From: Prosapia bicincta
Taxonomy: Eukaryota > Arthropoda > Insecta > Hemiptera > Cercopidae
Reading direction: 5' to 3'
DNA: 64,000 nucleotides
Assembly (NCBI GenBank): GCA_036971475.1
Contig: JBAIZL010000002.1
Coordinates: forward strand, 129,796,033 to 129,860,032
The translations under genes and the position numbers were made by a program. Shown one piece after another: positions 1 through 10,849 of the stretch (position 1 is its first letter; the number at the start of each line of letters is the position of its first letter). The notes beneath the pieces were generated by a model. That model was not told the DNA's origin. It searched no databases and saw only the letters and a program-made list of their open reading frames with translations.

Positions 1-14
1 TAGTGTCGGTTTTC

Positions 15-475
15 CATTTTGTTACTTATTAATAATTTTCAATGTATAGTATAAATAACAACAAATGTAAATATGGCGTTCACAGAAGCGTGTGCTAATA
101 GGATTGCTTATGGATTGACCGCGATTTATGGCCTTGATGAGGGATGACAACAGAGCCTGATGTTTTATAGATGACTAATACAATTTCTACACAATTTCTA
201 CTTAAGAGCCAAGTGCCAGCTTATAAAATTTGACCTATACCTATGTACACAACCCGCGGTATAGGTCACATTTTATTAGCTTGAACTTAGCTCTTAGAAA
301 TTGTGTATTAGTCATCTATAAAACATCAGGCACTGTCATTATCCCTCATCGGGACCATAAATCGCGTCCTACCAGTCACAACCCTTATCCTATTATCACA
401 CGCATCTATGAACGCCCTATTTACATTTGTTGTTTTTTTTACTATACATTGAAAATTATTATTAAGTAACAAAAT
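15..475. repeat. Near-perfect palindrome (fold-back element), about 460 bp
   Basis: The two halves are reverse complements with scattered mismatches. The left arm opens TTTGTTACTTATTAATAA and the right arm closes with its complement, and the blocks around GATGTTTTATAGATGACTAA also match. The centre lies near 238-262 (GACCTATA / TATAGGTC). A short related block (AAGTGCCAGCTT) recurs just downstream near 578. No ribozyme core or coding match is seen. It is probably a fold-back or MITE-type element; the family is unknown. Confidence 0.75.
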
Positions 476-839
476 AATGAGTCAACCCTATAAGTCAGCG
501 GAAGTCCAAGGGTCGATGTTTTTGAAAATGATCTGCGAGCACCTCCACCCTCGTCCTTGGGAAGGCCTTCAGCACCCAAGTGCCAGCTTGAAAAAATTTA
601 CCTATAACTCTCCTCGTTCCACACGTAATCATCCTAGAAAAGCAGTTGTTCGTGGTGATGTAGAAAGTGCTCGGGAAGTACATAATAAGTGTAGTTGCTG
701 TCGCCCCTGAAATTGAAAATTTTGAAAAAAATAATTTATAACCTCACTTTCAACCCACGCGAAATTTTACAAAATCAAGGTATTTAAAAAATATAAAAGA
801 AGTATCCGGTTAGGAAAAGGTTTTTTTTATCGAAATGTA

Positions 840-1500
840 CGAGGTTAAATATCCATGGGAGAAAGGTGGGGAGAGAGAGAGAGTTATTCTCTGGAACGTT
901 GTGTTTTTTAGAAGTATATCGGGTTAACTGGTGATCGCGGTCTCACCCAGAAGGAAAAGGGTATTTCTATCTAGTATTTCCCAGGAGGAAGAGAGTGAGA
1001 TGTAGGGAGATAGGTGAAGGGATAAGAGCAAGGTGTTATTCTCAACGTATTAGGGTTTCCGAAGTCACTGTGGGTTTTATTGTTAACCACGGTCCAATTG
1101 AGAGTTTAGCGTTACCCAGAAGTGAGAGGAAGATAAAAGTAGGAAGGTAAAGTAGGAAAGGGGAAGGGGGAGAGAGAGGTTGTTCTTGGTAAAGTTTGGT
1201 TTTTAGAAATATTGTGAGTTAATAGTTGATCGCTATTTGGTTAAGAGTTGAGTGTTCTCCAGAAGGAGGAGTGGTTAGGGAGGAGGAGGGAGATAGAGGG
1301 GAAAGGTAACGGAGAGTGGATGGAGACAGAGGTGTTATTAGTAATATTTTGTGTTTCTGTAGTAACCTTAAAAGAGTACAAAGTTGGCCGAGCTGCAATT
1401 GAAAGTTTAGTGTTTCATAGAAGGAAGAAGCGGGGAGGGAGATAGAGGTGGAGGAGAGGTAGAAGAGGGGATGAGAGAGGTGTTATTATTGTGTTTATAG
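840..1500 (+). repeat. Degenerate GA-rich tandem repeat, unit about 150-170 bp
   Basis: Four or five diverged units follow each other. Each has a GA-rich block (AGAAGGAAGAAG or similar), a TTATT block, a GTGTTTTT-AGAA block and a GTTAA-TTGATCGC block. Divergence is high, so the array looks old. Short open frames inside it are purine-rich and not convincing as genes. Confidence 0.5.
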
Positions 1501-2170
1501 TTGTGTGTGGGGTAAACAGATAGACTAGTTCTACGTTCTTACGGATGTCGAGTGTTTAAGGACGATTTTGTTTAACGTTATAATTATGTAAGCTATTATA
1601 TTTATTCATTTCCAACACTAAGAGCGTCAAATAATCATTGGTGCCCATTATAAATTTGTAACAATAAGTGCAAATCAATGAAGAATAGAACCAATTTCTT
1701 CTTCATTTTGCATGGTAGGACGGCATGCTTTCTTTGCATTGCCTCTTTAAATCTGTGTATTCTTTTACAATAAAGATCGGATTTGTTTAAACTTTATTTG
1801 CTTATCAGTAATCGGCGTTACACAACCGGTGATTTCAATGGATTGAGAAATCTTTATGGCTGTGCTTCTAATCATCTTCGTTTTATTGCACTTACGTCAA
1901 AACTAAGCTGTTCCGTAGTTGGAGCGATTCTCTGCAGGAGCGCCTCATGCACACGTTATGAAACTTGATCAAAGGGTGTTTTAAACACAAAAAGCATCTC
2001 GAGGTGTTTAGGAGGGTCAAGGGACAGTCCTAAGGACAATTCAAAGGGTCATATCTCTGATATAAAGCTACTGTTTAGGGTAGAAGCCACGTGTCGAAGT
2101 AACATAACCTACGTATTTGTTGGATAATACATTATCATATAACCTGTCATAACTGTCCTGGCTAGCAATA
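1501..2170. other. No recognisable feature
   Basis: Single-copy-looking AT-rich DNA with no supported gene. The last part may belong to the decayed retrotransposon that starts to be recognisable near 2176. Confidence 0.4.
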
Positions 2171-2175
2171 CACCA

Positions 2176-2405
2176 ACAGACTGTAGTAGAACCATCGAAG
2201 AGAGAAGAGCTATCCACAAACTATGGACTACGAACTAAGAGCCACTAACTATGGAGGTATTGATAGTACACCTACAATTGATGCCAAGCCATGTCGGTAT
2301 CAGTGGAAACGAAAAGGAGGACATATTGGCGAAATGGGGAACCCGCAAGGAGCGACCTTTTACACTTACGTCTCTCGCCCCGGCAAGGGGCATAATAGAG
2401 GGTAA
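2176..2405 (+). pseudogene. Non-LTR retrotransposon ORF2, RNase H C-terminal segment
   Basis: The frame containing 2251 encodes MPSHVGISGNEKEDILAKWG. This is the last conserved block of the RNase H domain in I, Jockey and R1-like non-LTR ORF2 proteins (usual form: VPSHVGIxGNExADxLAKxGT). The frame then reads TSLAPARGIIEGKIRALVKG, which is also the first unit of the minisatellite that follows. Reverse transcriptase and endonuclease regions are not visible upstream, so the element is 5' truncated. The matching C-terminal zinc-finger segment appears at 6130-6385, after the array, so both belong to one insertion. Confidence 0.75.
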
Positions 2406-5400
2406 GATTCGAGCGCTGGTGAAGGGTTGCCATGACCCTTACATCTCGCCACGGTTAGACGCATAATAGAGAGTAAGGTTGGAGCGCTGGTGAAGGGTTG
2501 CCATGACCCTTACATCTCACCACGGCTAGAGGCATAATAGAGGGTAAGGTTGGAGCGCTGGTGAAGGGTTGCCATGACCCTTACATCTCGCCATGGCTAG
2601 AGGCATAATAGAGGTTAAGGTTGGACGCTGGTGAAGGGTCGCCATGACCCTTACATCTCGCCACGGCAAGGGGCATAATAGAGGCTAAGGCTGGACGCTG
2701 GTGAAGGGTTGCCATGACCCTTACATCTCGCCACGGCTAGAGGCATAATAGAGGTTAAGGTTGGACGCTGGTGAAGGGTCGCCATGACCCTTACATCTCG
2801 CCACGGTTAGAGGCATAATAGAGGGTAAGGTTGGAGCGCTGGTGAAGGGTTGCCATGACCCTTACATCTCGCCACGGCTAGAGGCATAATAGAGGCTAAG
2901 GTTGGAGCGCTGGTGAAGGGTCGCCATGACCCTTACATCTCGCCACGTCTAGAGGCATAATAGAGGCTAAGGCTGGACGCTGGTGAAGGGTTGCCATGAC
3001 CCTTACATCTCGCCACGGCTAGAGGCATAATAGAGGCTAAGGTTGGAGCGCTGGTGAAGGATCGCCATGACCCTTACATCTCGCCACGGTTAGAGGCATA
3101 ATAGAGGCTAAGGTTGGAGCGCTGGTGAAGGGTCGCCATAACTCTTACATCTCGCCACGGCTAGAGGCTAAGGTCGGATTGCTGGTGAAGGGTCGCCATG
3201 ACTCTTACATCTCGCCACGGCAAGGGGCATAATAGAGGGTAAGGTTGGAGCGCTGGTGAAGGGTTGCCATGACCCTTACATCTCGCCACGGCTAGAGGCA
3301 TAATAGAGGCTAAGGCTGGAGCGCTGGTGAAGGGCTGCCATGACCCTTACATCTCGCCACGTCTAGAGGCATAATAGAGGTTAAGGTTGGAGCGCTGGTG
3401 AAGGGTTGCCATGACCCTTACATCTCGCCACGGCTAGAGGCATAATAGAGGCTAAGGTTGGAGCGCTGGTGAAGGGTCGCCATGACTCTTACATCTCGCC
3501 ACGGCTAGAGGCATAATAGAGGCTAAGGTTGGAGCGCTGGTGAAGGGTCGCCATGACTGTTACATCTCGCCACGGTTAGAGGCATAATAGAGGCTACGGT
3601 TGGAGCGCTGGTGAAGGGCTGCCATGACCCTTACATCTCGCCACGTCTAGAGGCATAATAGAGTCTAAGGTTGGAGCGCTGGTGAAGGGTTGCCATGACC
3701 CTTACATCTCGCCACGTCTAGAGGCATAATAGAGGTTAAGGTTGGAGCGCTGGTGAAATGTTGCCATGACCCTTACATCTCGCCACGGCTAGAGGCATAA
3801 TAGAGGCTAAGGCTGGAGCGCTGGTGAAGGGTCGCCATGACCCTAACATCTCGCCACGTCTAGAGGCATAATAGAGGCTACGGTTGGAGCGCTGGTGAAG
3901 GGCTGCCATGACCCTTACATCTCGCTACGGCAAGGGGCATAATAGAGGCTAAGGCTGGACGCTGGTGAAGGGTCGCCATGACTCTTACATCTCGCCACGG
4001 CTAGAGGCATAATAGAGGCTAAGGTTGGAACGCTGGTGAAGGGTCGCCATGACCCTTACATCTCGCCACGTCTAGAGGCATAATAGAGGCTAAGGCTGGA
4101 CGCTGGTGAAGTTTTGCCATGACCCTTACATCTCGCCACGGCTAGAGGCATAATAGAGGCTAAGGTTGGAGCGCTGGTGAAGGATCGCCATGACCCTTAC
4201 ATCTCGCCACGGTTAGAGGCATAATAGAGGCTAAGGCTGGACGCTGGTGAAGGGTCGCCATGACTCTTACATCTCGCCACGGCTAGAGGCATAATAGAGG
4301 CTAAGGTTGGAACGCTGGTGAAGGGTCGCCATGACCCTTACATCTCGCCACGTCTAGAGGCATAATAGAGGCTAAGGCTGGACGCTGGTGAAGGGTTGCC
4401 ATGACCCTTACATCTCGCCACGGCTAGAGGCATAATAGAGGCTAAGGTTGGAGCGCTGGTGAAGGATCGCCATGACCCTTACATCTCGCCACGGTTAGAG
4501 GCATGATAGAGGCTAAGGTTGGAGCGCTGGTGAAGGGTCGCCATAACTCTTACATCTCGCCACGGCTAGAGGCTAAGGTCGGATTGCTGGTGAAGGGTTG
4601 CCATGACCCTTACATCTCGCCACGGCTAGAGGCATAATAGAGGCTAAGGCTGGAGCGCTGGTGAAGGGCTGCCATGACCCTTACATCTCGCCACGGTTAG
4701 AGGCATAATAGAGGCTACGGTTGGAGCGCTGGTGAAGGGCTGCCATGACCCTTACATCTCGCTACGGCAAGGGGCATAATAGAGGCTAAGGCTGGACGCT
4801 GGTGAAGGGTCGCCATGACCCTTACATCTCGCCACGTCTAGAGGCATAATAGAGGTTAAGGTTGGAGCGCTGGTGAAGGGTTGCCATGACCCTTACATCT
4901 CGCCACGGCTAGAGGCATAATAGAGGCTAAGGTTGGAGCGCTGGTGAAGGGTCGCCATGACTCTTACATTTCGCCACGGCTAGAGGCATAATAGAGGCTA
5001 CGGTTGGAGCGCTGGTGAAGGGCTGCCATGACCCTTACATCTCGCTACGGCAAGGGGCATAATAGAGGCTAAGGCTGGACGCTGGTGAAGGGTCGCCATG
5101 ACCCTTACATCTCGCCACGTCTAGAGGCATAATAGAGGTTAAGGTTGGAGCGCTGGTGAAGGGTTGCCATGACCCTTACATCTCGCCACGGCTAGAGGCA
5201 TAATAGAGGCTAAGGTTGGAGCGCTGGTGAAGGGTCGCCATGACTCTTACATCTCGCCACGGCTAGAGGCATAATAGAGACTAAGGTTGGAGCGCTGGTG
5301 AAGGGTCGCCATGACTCTTACATCTCGCCACGGCTAGAGGCATAATAGAGGGTAAGGTTGGAGCGCTGGTGAAGGGTTGCCATGACCCTTACATCTCGCC

Positions 5401-6092
5401 ACGGCTAGAGGCATAATAGAGGCTAAGGCTGGAACGCTGGTGAAGGGCTGCCATGACCCTTACATCTCGCCACGGTTAGAGGCATAATAGAGGCTACGGT
5501 TGGAGCGCTGGTGAAGGGCTGCCATGACCCTTACATCTCGCTACGGCAAGGGGCATAATAGAGGCTAAGGCTGGACGCTGGTGAAGGGTCGCCATGACCC
5601 TTACATCTCGCCACGTCTAGAGGCATAATAGAGGCTAAGGTTGGAGCGCTGGTGAAGGGTTGCCATGACCCTTACATCTCGCCACGTCTAGAGGCATAAT
5701 AGAGGTTAAGGTTGGAGCGCTGGTGAAGGGTTGCCATGACCCTTACATCTCGCCACGGCTAGAGGCATAATAGAGGCTAAGGCTGGAGCGCTGGTGAAGG
5801 GTCGCCATGACCCTTACATCTCGCCACGTCTAGAGGCATAATAGAGGCTACGGTTGGAGCGCTGGTGAAGGGCTGCCATGACCCTTACATCTCGCTACGG
5901 CAAGGGGCATAATAGAGGCTAAGGCTGGACGCTGGTGAAGGGTCGCCATGACTCTTCCATCTCGCCACGGCTAGAGGCATAATAGAGGCTAAGGTTGGAA
6001 CGCTGGTGAAGGGTCGCCATGACCCTTACATCTCGCCACGGCTAGAGGCATAATAGAGGTTAAGGTTGGAGCGCTGGTGAAGGGTTGCAATG
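2380..6092 (+). repeat. 70-71 bp minisatellite, about 53 units, inside the non-LTR element
   Basis: The block GCCATGACCCTTACATCTCG recurs every 70 or 71 bp (for example at 2429, 2500, 2571 and 2641). Units differ by a GGAGCGC/GGACGC one-base indel, by GGCTAGAGG / GTCTAGAGG / GGCAAGGGG variants, and by some units lacking CATAATAGAGG. Blocks of several units recur in the same order (near 3940, 4240, 4760, 5060 and 5560), so the array grew by multi-unit duplication. The founding unit is coding sequence between the RNase H and zinc-finger parts of the ORF2. The 70/71 bp lengths destroy the frame. Confidence 0.95.
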
Positions 6093-6129
6093 TAAAAGAC
6101 TGTAAAGGAAAAAGGTAAGAGACTCTTTT

Positions 6130-6385
6130 TTCTAAAGACCCATGCCTTAACAATCTGCCAAGAGCGAGAGCTGCGGCAGATTGCCGCTTGTGAACTGGAC
6201 GTGACTCTCTTCAGGCTCACCTGCATCGCATAGGCATGGCAGACACCTGCCAACTTTGCCACGATGGACGGATAGATGGAGGCCACTTGTGTTCCTATCA
6301 GGCTTTGCTTGCAGATCGACCAACCACGTCTAGTCAGTACTGGGAGGCTCGTCGCCGAATAGCTTTAAGGGGAGGCATTGGCTAA
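6130..6385 (+). pseudogene. Non-LTR retrotransposon ORF2 C-terminus (CCHC-like zinc finger)
   Basis: After the array the plus strand reads LPRARAAADCRL, then a TGA stop, then TGRDSLQAHLHRIG, CQLCHDGRIDGGHLC and YWEARRRIALRGGIG before TAA. This is the usual tail of I/Jockey/R1-type ORF2 proteins: an (A/V)xFRLxTGHDxLxxHLxxIG block, a C-x2-C-x(n)-H-x-C finger and a short end. It matches the tail at 58010-58490 (SLPRVEAVARFRILTGHDYL, YWKARRRKAEMPRSGIG), so both come from related elements. The in-frame TGA marks it as dead. Confidence 0.8.
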
Positions 6386-6406
6386 ATCATAGCTGTAACA
6401 AGCGCT

Positions 6407-7080
6407 TAAATTTATTCCAACTAAACCAGACATTGTCACTAATCATACGGTTGATCTATGTTATTTTGGCAATTTTCTTACTTGTGCTTTTTTTTATTAA
6501 ATACTCTATATAAAAAAAATCACAATTGTAAACACAACCTCCGAACAACCTCTAAGAGAAAATAAAAATCTGTTTTAGCATTAACTATCGAGTTTGGCTT
6601 GGTAATAACTCTATCGGAAGCAGGAAGGCAGCAGGGCCGAGTCGTATCTGTGAGGATTGCCTAATCTTCTTGGGGACTTCTGAGTCTGGATGGAGTATAG
6701 TAGAAAACAAATCAAAATTTATATATTTACAGGAGGTGGTCTCCCAAACATTTCTGTATTTTTCTATAAAATAAATAATACACAAAATTCGAAAATGACA
6801 TTGATAATAAGTTGCTGTGGAATTGGGTTTTTACAATTGAAGTTTTCTACGAGAGGGTAAGACATTTATTCTTACAAAGACTCAAATAAACATAATCTAA
6901 TCTTAGGTTTGGAAGTACTACCTTTGTTTTTCTAATAGCGTATAACATTTGAGATAACTGTTACGCGGACGCATTAAAATAACAACTTTATAAGTTCTGT
7001 TTTCTGACGTAACCTTGGCAGCTTCGTAATGCAGCTTATCTTAAGTTTGATTTAAAAAACAGAATAGGATTCTGCGTATG
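6407..7080. other. No gene; short dispersed fragment near 6590-6710
   Basis: AT-rich DNA. A fragment at about 6590-6710 shares GGGCCGAGT and AGTCTGGATGGAGT with 23025-23125 in the same order, so both are probably pieces of one old dispersed repeat. No other feature is seen. Confidence 0.4.
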
Positions 7081-7084
7081 TGAA

Positions 7085-7335
7085 ATCGACCAGAGGGAGT
7101 TGGGATTACAGCCGTTTGAGCTAATAGGAAATTCACATCTTACTGCAGGGGTGAGCCTTGTTGCCAATTCGACGTTAAATTTCCGTTGGTCGCTCAGTGA
7201 CATCGTAACTGTGGTAGAGTGATTTACTAGTGGTGTAGCTTGCTTCGTTCTGCCATTTCAGTCGCTAGCAGTGGCGGGTTGACTGTCAATGCGTTCGAAC
7301 TGACAACATTGTATCCCTACTCTGCCACAGACCCA
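7085..7335 (+). repeat. Dispersed repeat, copy 1 (copy 2 at 29715-29885, inverted)
   Basis: The segments around AGCCTTGTTGCCAATTC, GTCGCTCAGTG and AACTGACAACATTGTATCCC match the reverse complement of 29715-29885 in the same order. This copy carries an extra block of roughly 80-90 bp near 7215-7300. Translated, both give a GATAVWANWESTS / GITAV-ANRKFTS type stretch followed by EPCCQF and LVAQ, so the source may once have been coding. The family is not recognised. Confidence 0.6.
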
Positions 7336-8560
7336 TTCCTATTCTACTTTAGATCAAAGTATAGCAGTCGCAGCGTGTCAGTAAAGAAACGACGTACTAG
7401 AGACTTGACAACCTATTAAGAGGATTAAAAGCAAAGCTTTCATACCCGATAAAAAGGGGTTTATTCTATAAGAGTGCCAAAAATGCCCACAATGTTATTA
7501 CAGTAGGATTTAAATTTAATAATTTCAATGAGAAATATAGATTTCCCAAAATTATTCTGGAAAAGAATATATAGATACACATGTGGGACTATACATGTAG
7601 GTTCGCTCACTTGAATTAAAGCTGCTTTCAGTTGGAGTCATTAGTACGACCCGTTTATCGGAACCTTTTCGTTACACCCCGATAAAGACAGTAGATATAA
7701 AGTGAATGTAGGGTATTTAAAATATGATCTTGAAGAATTTGTTTCATTCCTAAATTACATCAAATAAAAAACAGAAGGGATGAGTAGAATGTGACGTAAT
7801 CACTGAAGAATTTCTACGAGATCGCGGAACCCGGAGAACCGAATTGTCCCGAAAATTCTAAAAGTCAATCATGGCGGGTAATGCTAAAAGGTTTTTTTTC
7901 ATTTAGAGGTGATTGACGGTTATGTTCAAAGTATTTTTATTATAATTTCGTACATAAGAAATATAATTTCGCCATAAGAAATATAATTAAGTAATGATAC
8001 AAATCGTTTATTTGATTATTTTAAATGATGACTCATTACTTCCACTAGAAATTTTTACGTGAATGCATAACATTCCGGACATCATCGAATCGTACCTTGG
8101 ATAACCGAAAATAAAAAATGACTGTTAGAGTTAACGTTATGATCGTTAGATTAGGGAAAGTTGGGAAAAAAAGGTTTCGATTCTGTAGACTTGTTTGAAT
8201 TTGTATGATGACAGCGTTATATTTGATAATGATGCTTAGCTTAGAACTCTACTCTTAACGGCCCTCATGTGCCGCAATGCTGGCAGAAGGGCGTCACATT
8301 TGATACTGAATGGCACACATTTTTGGCAAAGTAAAATAAATACTAGTTTGTCAAAAGTAACAGCAAATGATTATAGGAAAAACAAAAAAGAGAATACAGA
8401 GTTCATTTTTGTTTAAATTCAAAGATGAAACGCGTTGCAAAATGATCTAAATAAGGCTGAAATGAGCGGGCACGCAGCTCATTAAGTAAAATATACGTTA
8501 ACAACTCTCCCTTGAACATATATTAGTACACTACATTTGCCTATGGTAGTATGTTTTAAA
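7336..8560. other. No recognisable feature
   Basis: AT-rich DNA without a supported gene, palindrome or tandem array. Confidence 0.4.
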
Positions 8561-8564
8561 ACTC

Positions 8565-9232
8565 CCTCTATTAGCTCACAGTTTCCTGATATATATCTTG
8601 TACAAATTTTCAATCATTACTAAATTACGTTTTTATTCATCCAATCAAGATCAAATATATTTTTTAAAGCTATAATTATTATTTTTGACAATTGATGTTA
8701 ATACAAGTTTTTTCATATATCTATTCAATAATTAAATTATAAAAATTTGGGGTCAGATTCGAACTGAGTATCTTCATGTTCGAAGTCTAGCGCTTTTTGG
8801 CACAGTCAGCTCTCCATAGCTAGAAATGAACTGGAAGATGTATATGAAAAACCTCCATTGTACAACCTTAAATTGTTGCCATGTTTACCGCACGTATTAT
8901 AAATAATGCTCTAGGTTTAAAAATAAATGAAAATAATAAAATAAACAAACAAACTGGATAACGGTACCGAACATTGGTTCACAAACGGATAATGCTAAAG
9001 GAAAGCGAAAAGAACCTACAACACAACGCAAGCGACGAAAAAGATAGTGTATAAATAATAACAAATGCAAATATTAGTCCAACACCATGCAGTAAGAAAA
9101 ATGGAAATTCTCTTTCTATTTTGCCACTTAATATTGTTTTCTGACGAAGGCCTATGTATATTCATATTTTTATTAATTATAATTATATTATTTAAAAAGT
9201 AAAACAATAATTTTCTTTCTTGATTTAAGTAG
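8565..9232. mobile_element. TIR element with tRNA-like box, copy A (interrupted)
   Basis: Shares long blocks with 26442-26835 and 56447-56897: the end CCTCTATTAG, then TTTTCAATCATTACTAAATT, TTTTTATTCATCCAATCAAG, a TTCGAACTGAG block followed by TCTTCATGTTCG, and CCTCCATTGTACAACCTTA. The other end appears as AAGTAGGAATTTA near 9230, after about 260 bp of unrelated DNA. The TTCGAA block on the minus strand reads AGTTCGAATCTGA, like an RNA polymerase III box B, so part of the element may be tRNA-derived. No open frame. Confidence 0.6.
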
Positions 9233-9267
9233 GAATTTATTTTTTTTTAACATTTTATATCACTTGT

Positions 9268-9730
9268 TCATATTCAAGAAGCACTACTATAGGCAAGTGT
9301 AATAACTAATAGGCCTATACGTTAAAGTGTTTTTATTGAAAAACTAGTGATGGAATCAAAAAATATTCACATGAAAATCAAATAGAATGCCAAATAAATT
9401 TGTCGTATAGTATGCTACATTTACCTTTAGTAGCACTTACGTTTTTGTTAGGCAAGTATCACTACTATATGCAGGAGTAACATATTAATATGCCAAGTGT
9501 TTTTAGTGAAAAACTAGTGATGGAATCAAAAAATGTTCACATGAAAATCAAATAGAATACCAAATAAATTTGTCATATAATATGCTACATTTACCTATAG
9601 TAGTACTTACGTTTTTGATAGGCAAGTATCACTACTACATGTACGAGTAACATATTAATATGCCAAGTGTTTTTAGTGAAAAACGAGTGATGGAATCAAA
9701 AAATGTGTACTTGAAAATCAAATAAATTTG
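9268..9730 (+). repeat. 170 bp tandem repeat, about 2.7 units
   Basis: GTGATGGAATCAAAAAAT occurs at 9347, 9517 and 9687, exactly 170 bp apart. Each unit holds AGTAGCACTTACG and AGGCAAGTATCACTACTA, which resemble the ends of the palindrome at 42427-42675 (GTGCTACTATAGGCAAGTG). The array therefore looks like a tandem derivative of that transposon family. Confidence 0.85.
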
Positions 9731-9739
9731 TTTACTGAT

Positions 9740-10795
9740 AAATATATTAAAGTGAGGGGCGGAAAATTAATTTTTCAACCCTAACATTAGTTATATGATT
9801 ACTTAAATTTTAAATGAAATAGTTGAATAATATTTTACGCCAAGGATGTCGTTTTGCATTAAATGTAGATAAGATCCTTAAAACCTCCTGATAAGCGTAT
9901 GTGTGGAATTTCTTTTAAAAGGACTAATTCAAAAAGTTTTTGTTTTAACCTGTTTACGTTCAAGGAGGCGGGGAGACAAAAGCAGAACAATTGGGATGAA
10001 TAATGCATGGACGAGCATTCATTAAGCCCTGCTCGAGATAATTAGTACGCTAAATAGAGAACATTGTATCCAAACTGCTAACCGAACTAAAATCTTACAT
10101 CACAGCTCCGGATGGCGTGATGCAAGGCGACCTTCGAGGAACACCCGGTGCTCCGAAACCATCAATACGCGCAAATTGGACGATCTGTTACGCTCGCTGT
10201 CCGCTTTTGTCTCGTCATTTGTTAATAAACGCACGCACAATGGCGATTAATTAGCATTATTTGCGGAAAAATCGTAAACTTTTGTTGGTTTTACTCCGGT
10301 TGCAAAACTCAGTGTGGTCTAGGCGAGCCTTTCTCTTCTTGGAGCCAAAATCCGCGGCACCAATACAGTGTCCTCTAAACTACTGCCAGCAAAATGGACG
10401 TAACGCTTCGCCTTAGTAACGTCGAGGAGTGGTGTTCTATTTCACTTAAGGCACAAAAGTACGCCGAAATTATTATAAGCGACCAATTATTTGTGACGTA
10501 AAAGCGATAAGGGTAAATAATAAGCATAAATACAATTCGTGTATAGATAGAAAAATAAATTTAACTTCGTGGAATAATATTTTCATTGTATATTTATAAT
10601 TAGACAACTTATTACAGCCAAACACAAAGACTACTAAATACAATAGAAATAATTATATATACAAAATAACACAAAGTATCAAATGTAAATGTGTCAATTA
10701 CATCAATTGATACGATTAACAATAAACTATATACAACAACACAAATATATTAATTGCATAATAACTAATATTACAAAGTTACACGAGATGAAAGT
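9740..10795. other. Low-copy region with a GC-richer island at 9960-10460
   Basis: No gene is supported. The part from 9960 to 10460 is visibly richer in GC than its surroundings, lacks repeats found elsewhere in the window, and contains TTAATTAGCATTA homeodomain-type sites at about 10250. It is the kind of segment that could be a conserved non-coding element, but that is inference only. Confidence 0.35.
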
Positions 10796-10801
10796 TTTAT
10801 G

Positions 10802-10843
10802 TACAGGCCTGTCTCAGTGACAAATTCATCATCATCAGAGAGT
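10802..10843 (-). ncRNA. Degenerate hammerhead-like motif (class 5)
   Basis: The minus strand reads CTGATGA, T, GATGAATTTGTCACT, then GAGAC where the conserved box should be GAAAC, followed by the palindrome ACAGGCCTGT. It resembles the motifs at 29131 and 29249. The GAAA to GAGA change removes a core adenine, so it is probably inactive. Confidence 0.35.
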
Positions 10844-10849
10844 ATAACG

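Noticed and set aside
2380..6092. CRISPR array
   Set aside because: Whole 71 bp units are repeated with no unique spacers, and the setting is an animal retrotransposon.
9040..9120. Copy of the first palindrome (AATAACAAATGCAAATAT against AACAACAAATGTAAATAT at 56)
   Set aside because: Only about 25 AT-rich bases match; too little to call homology.
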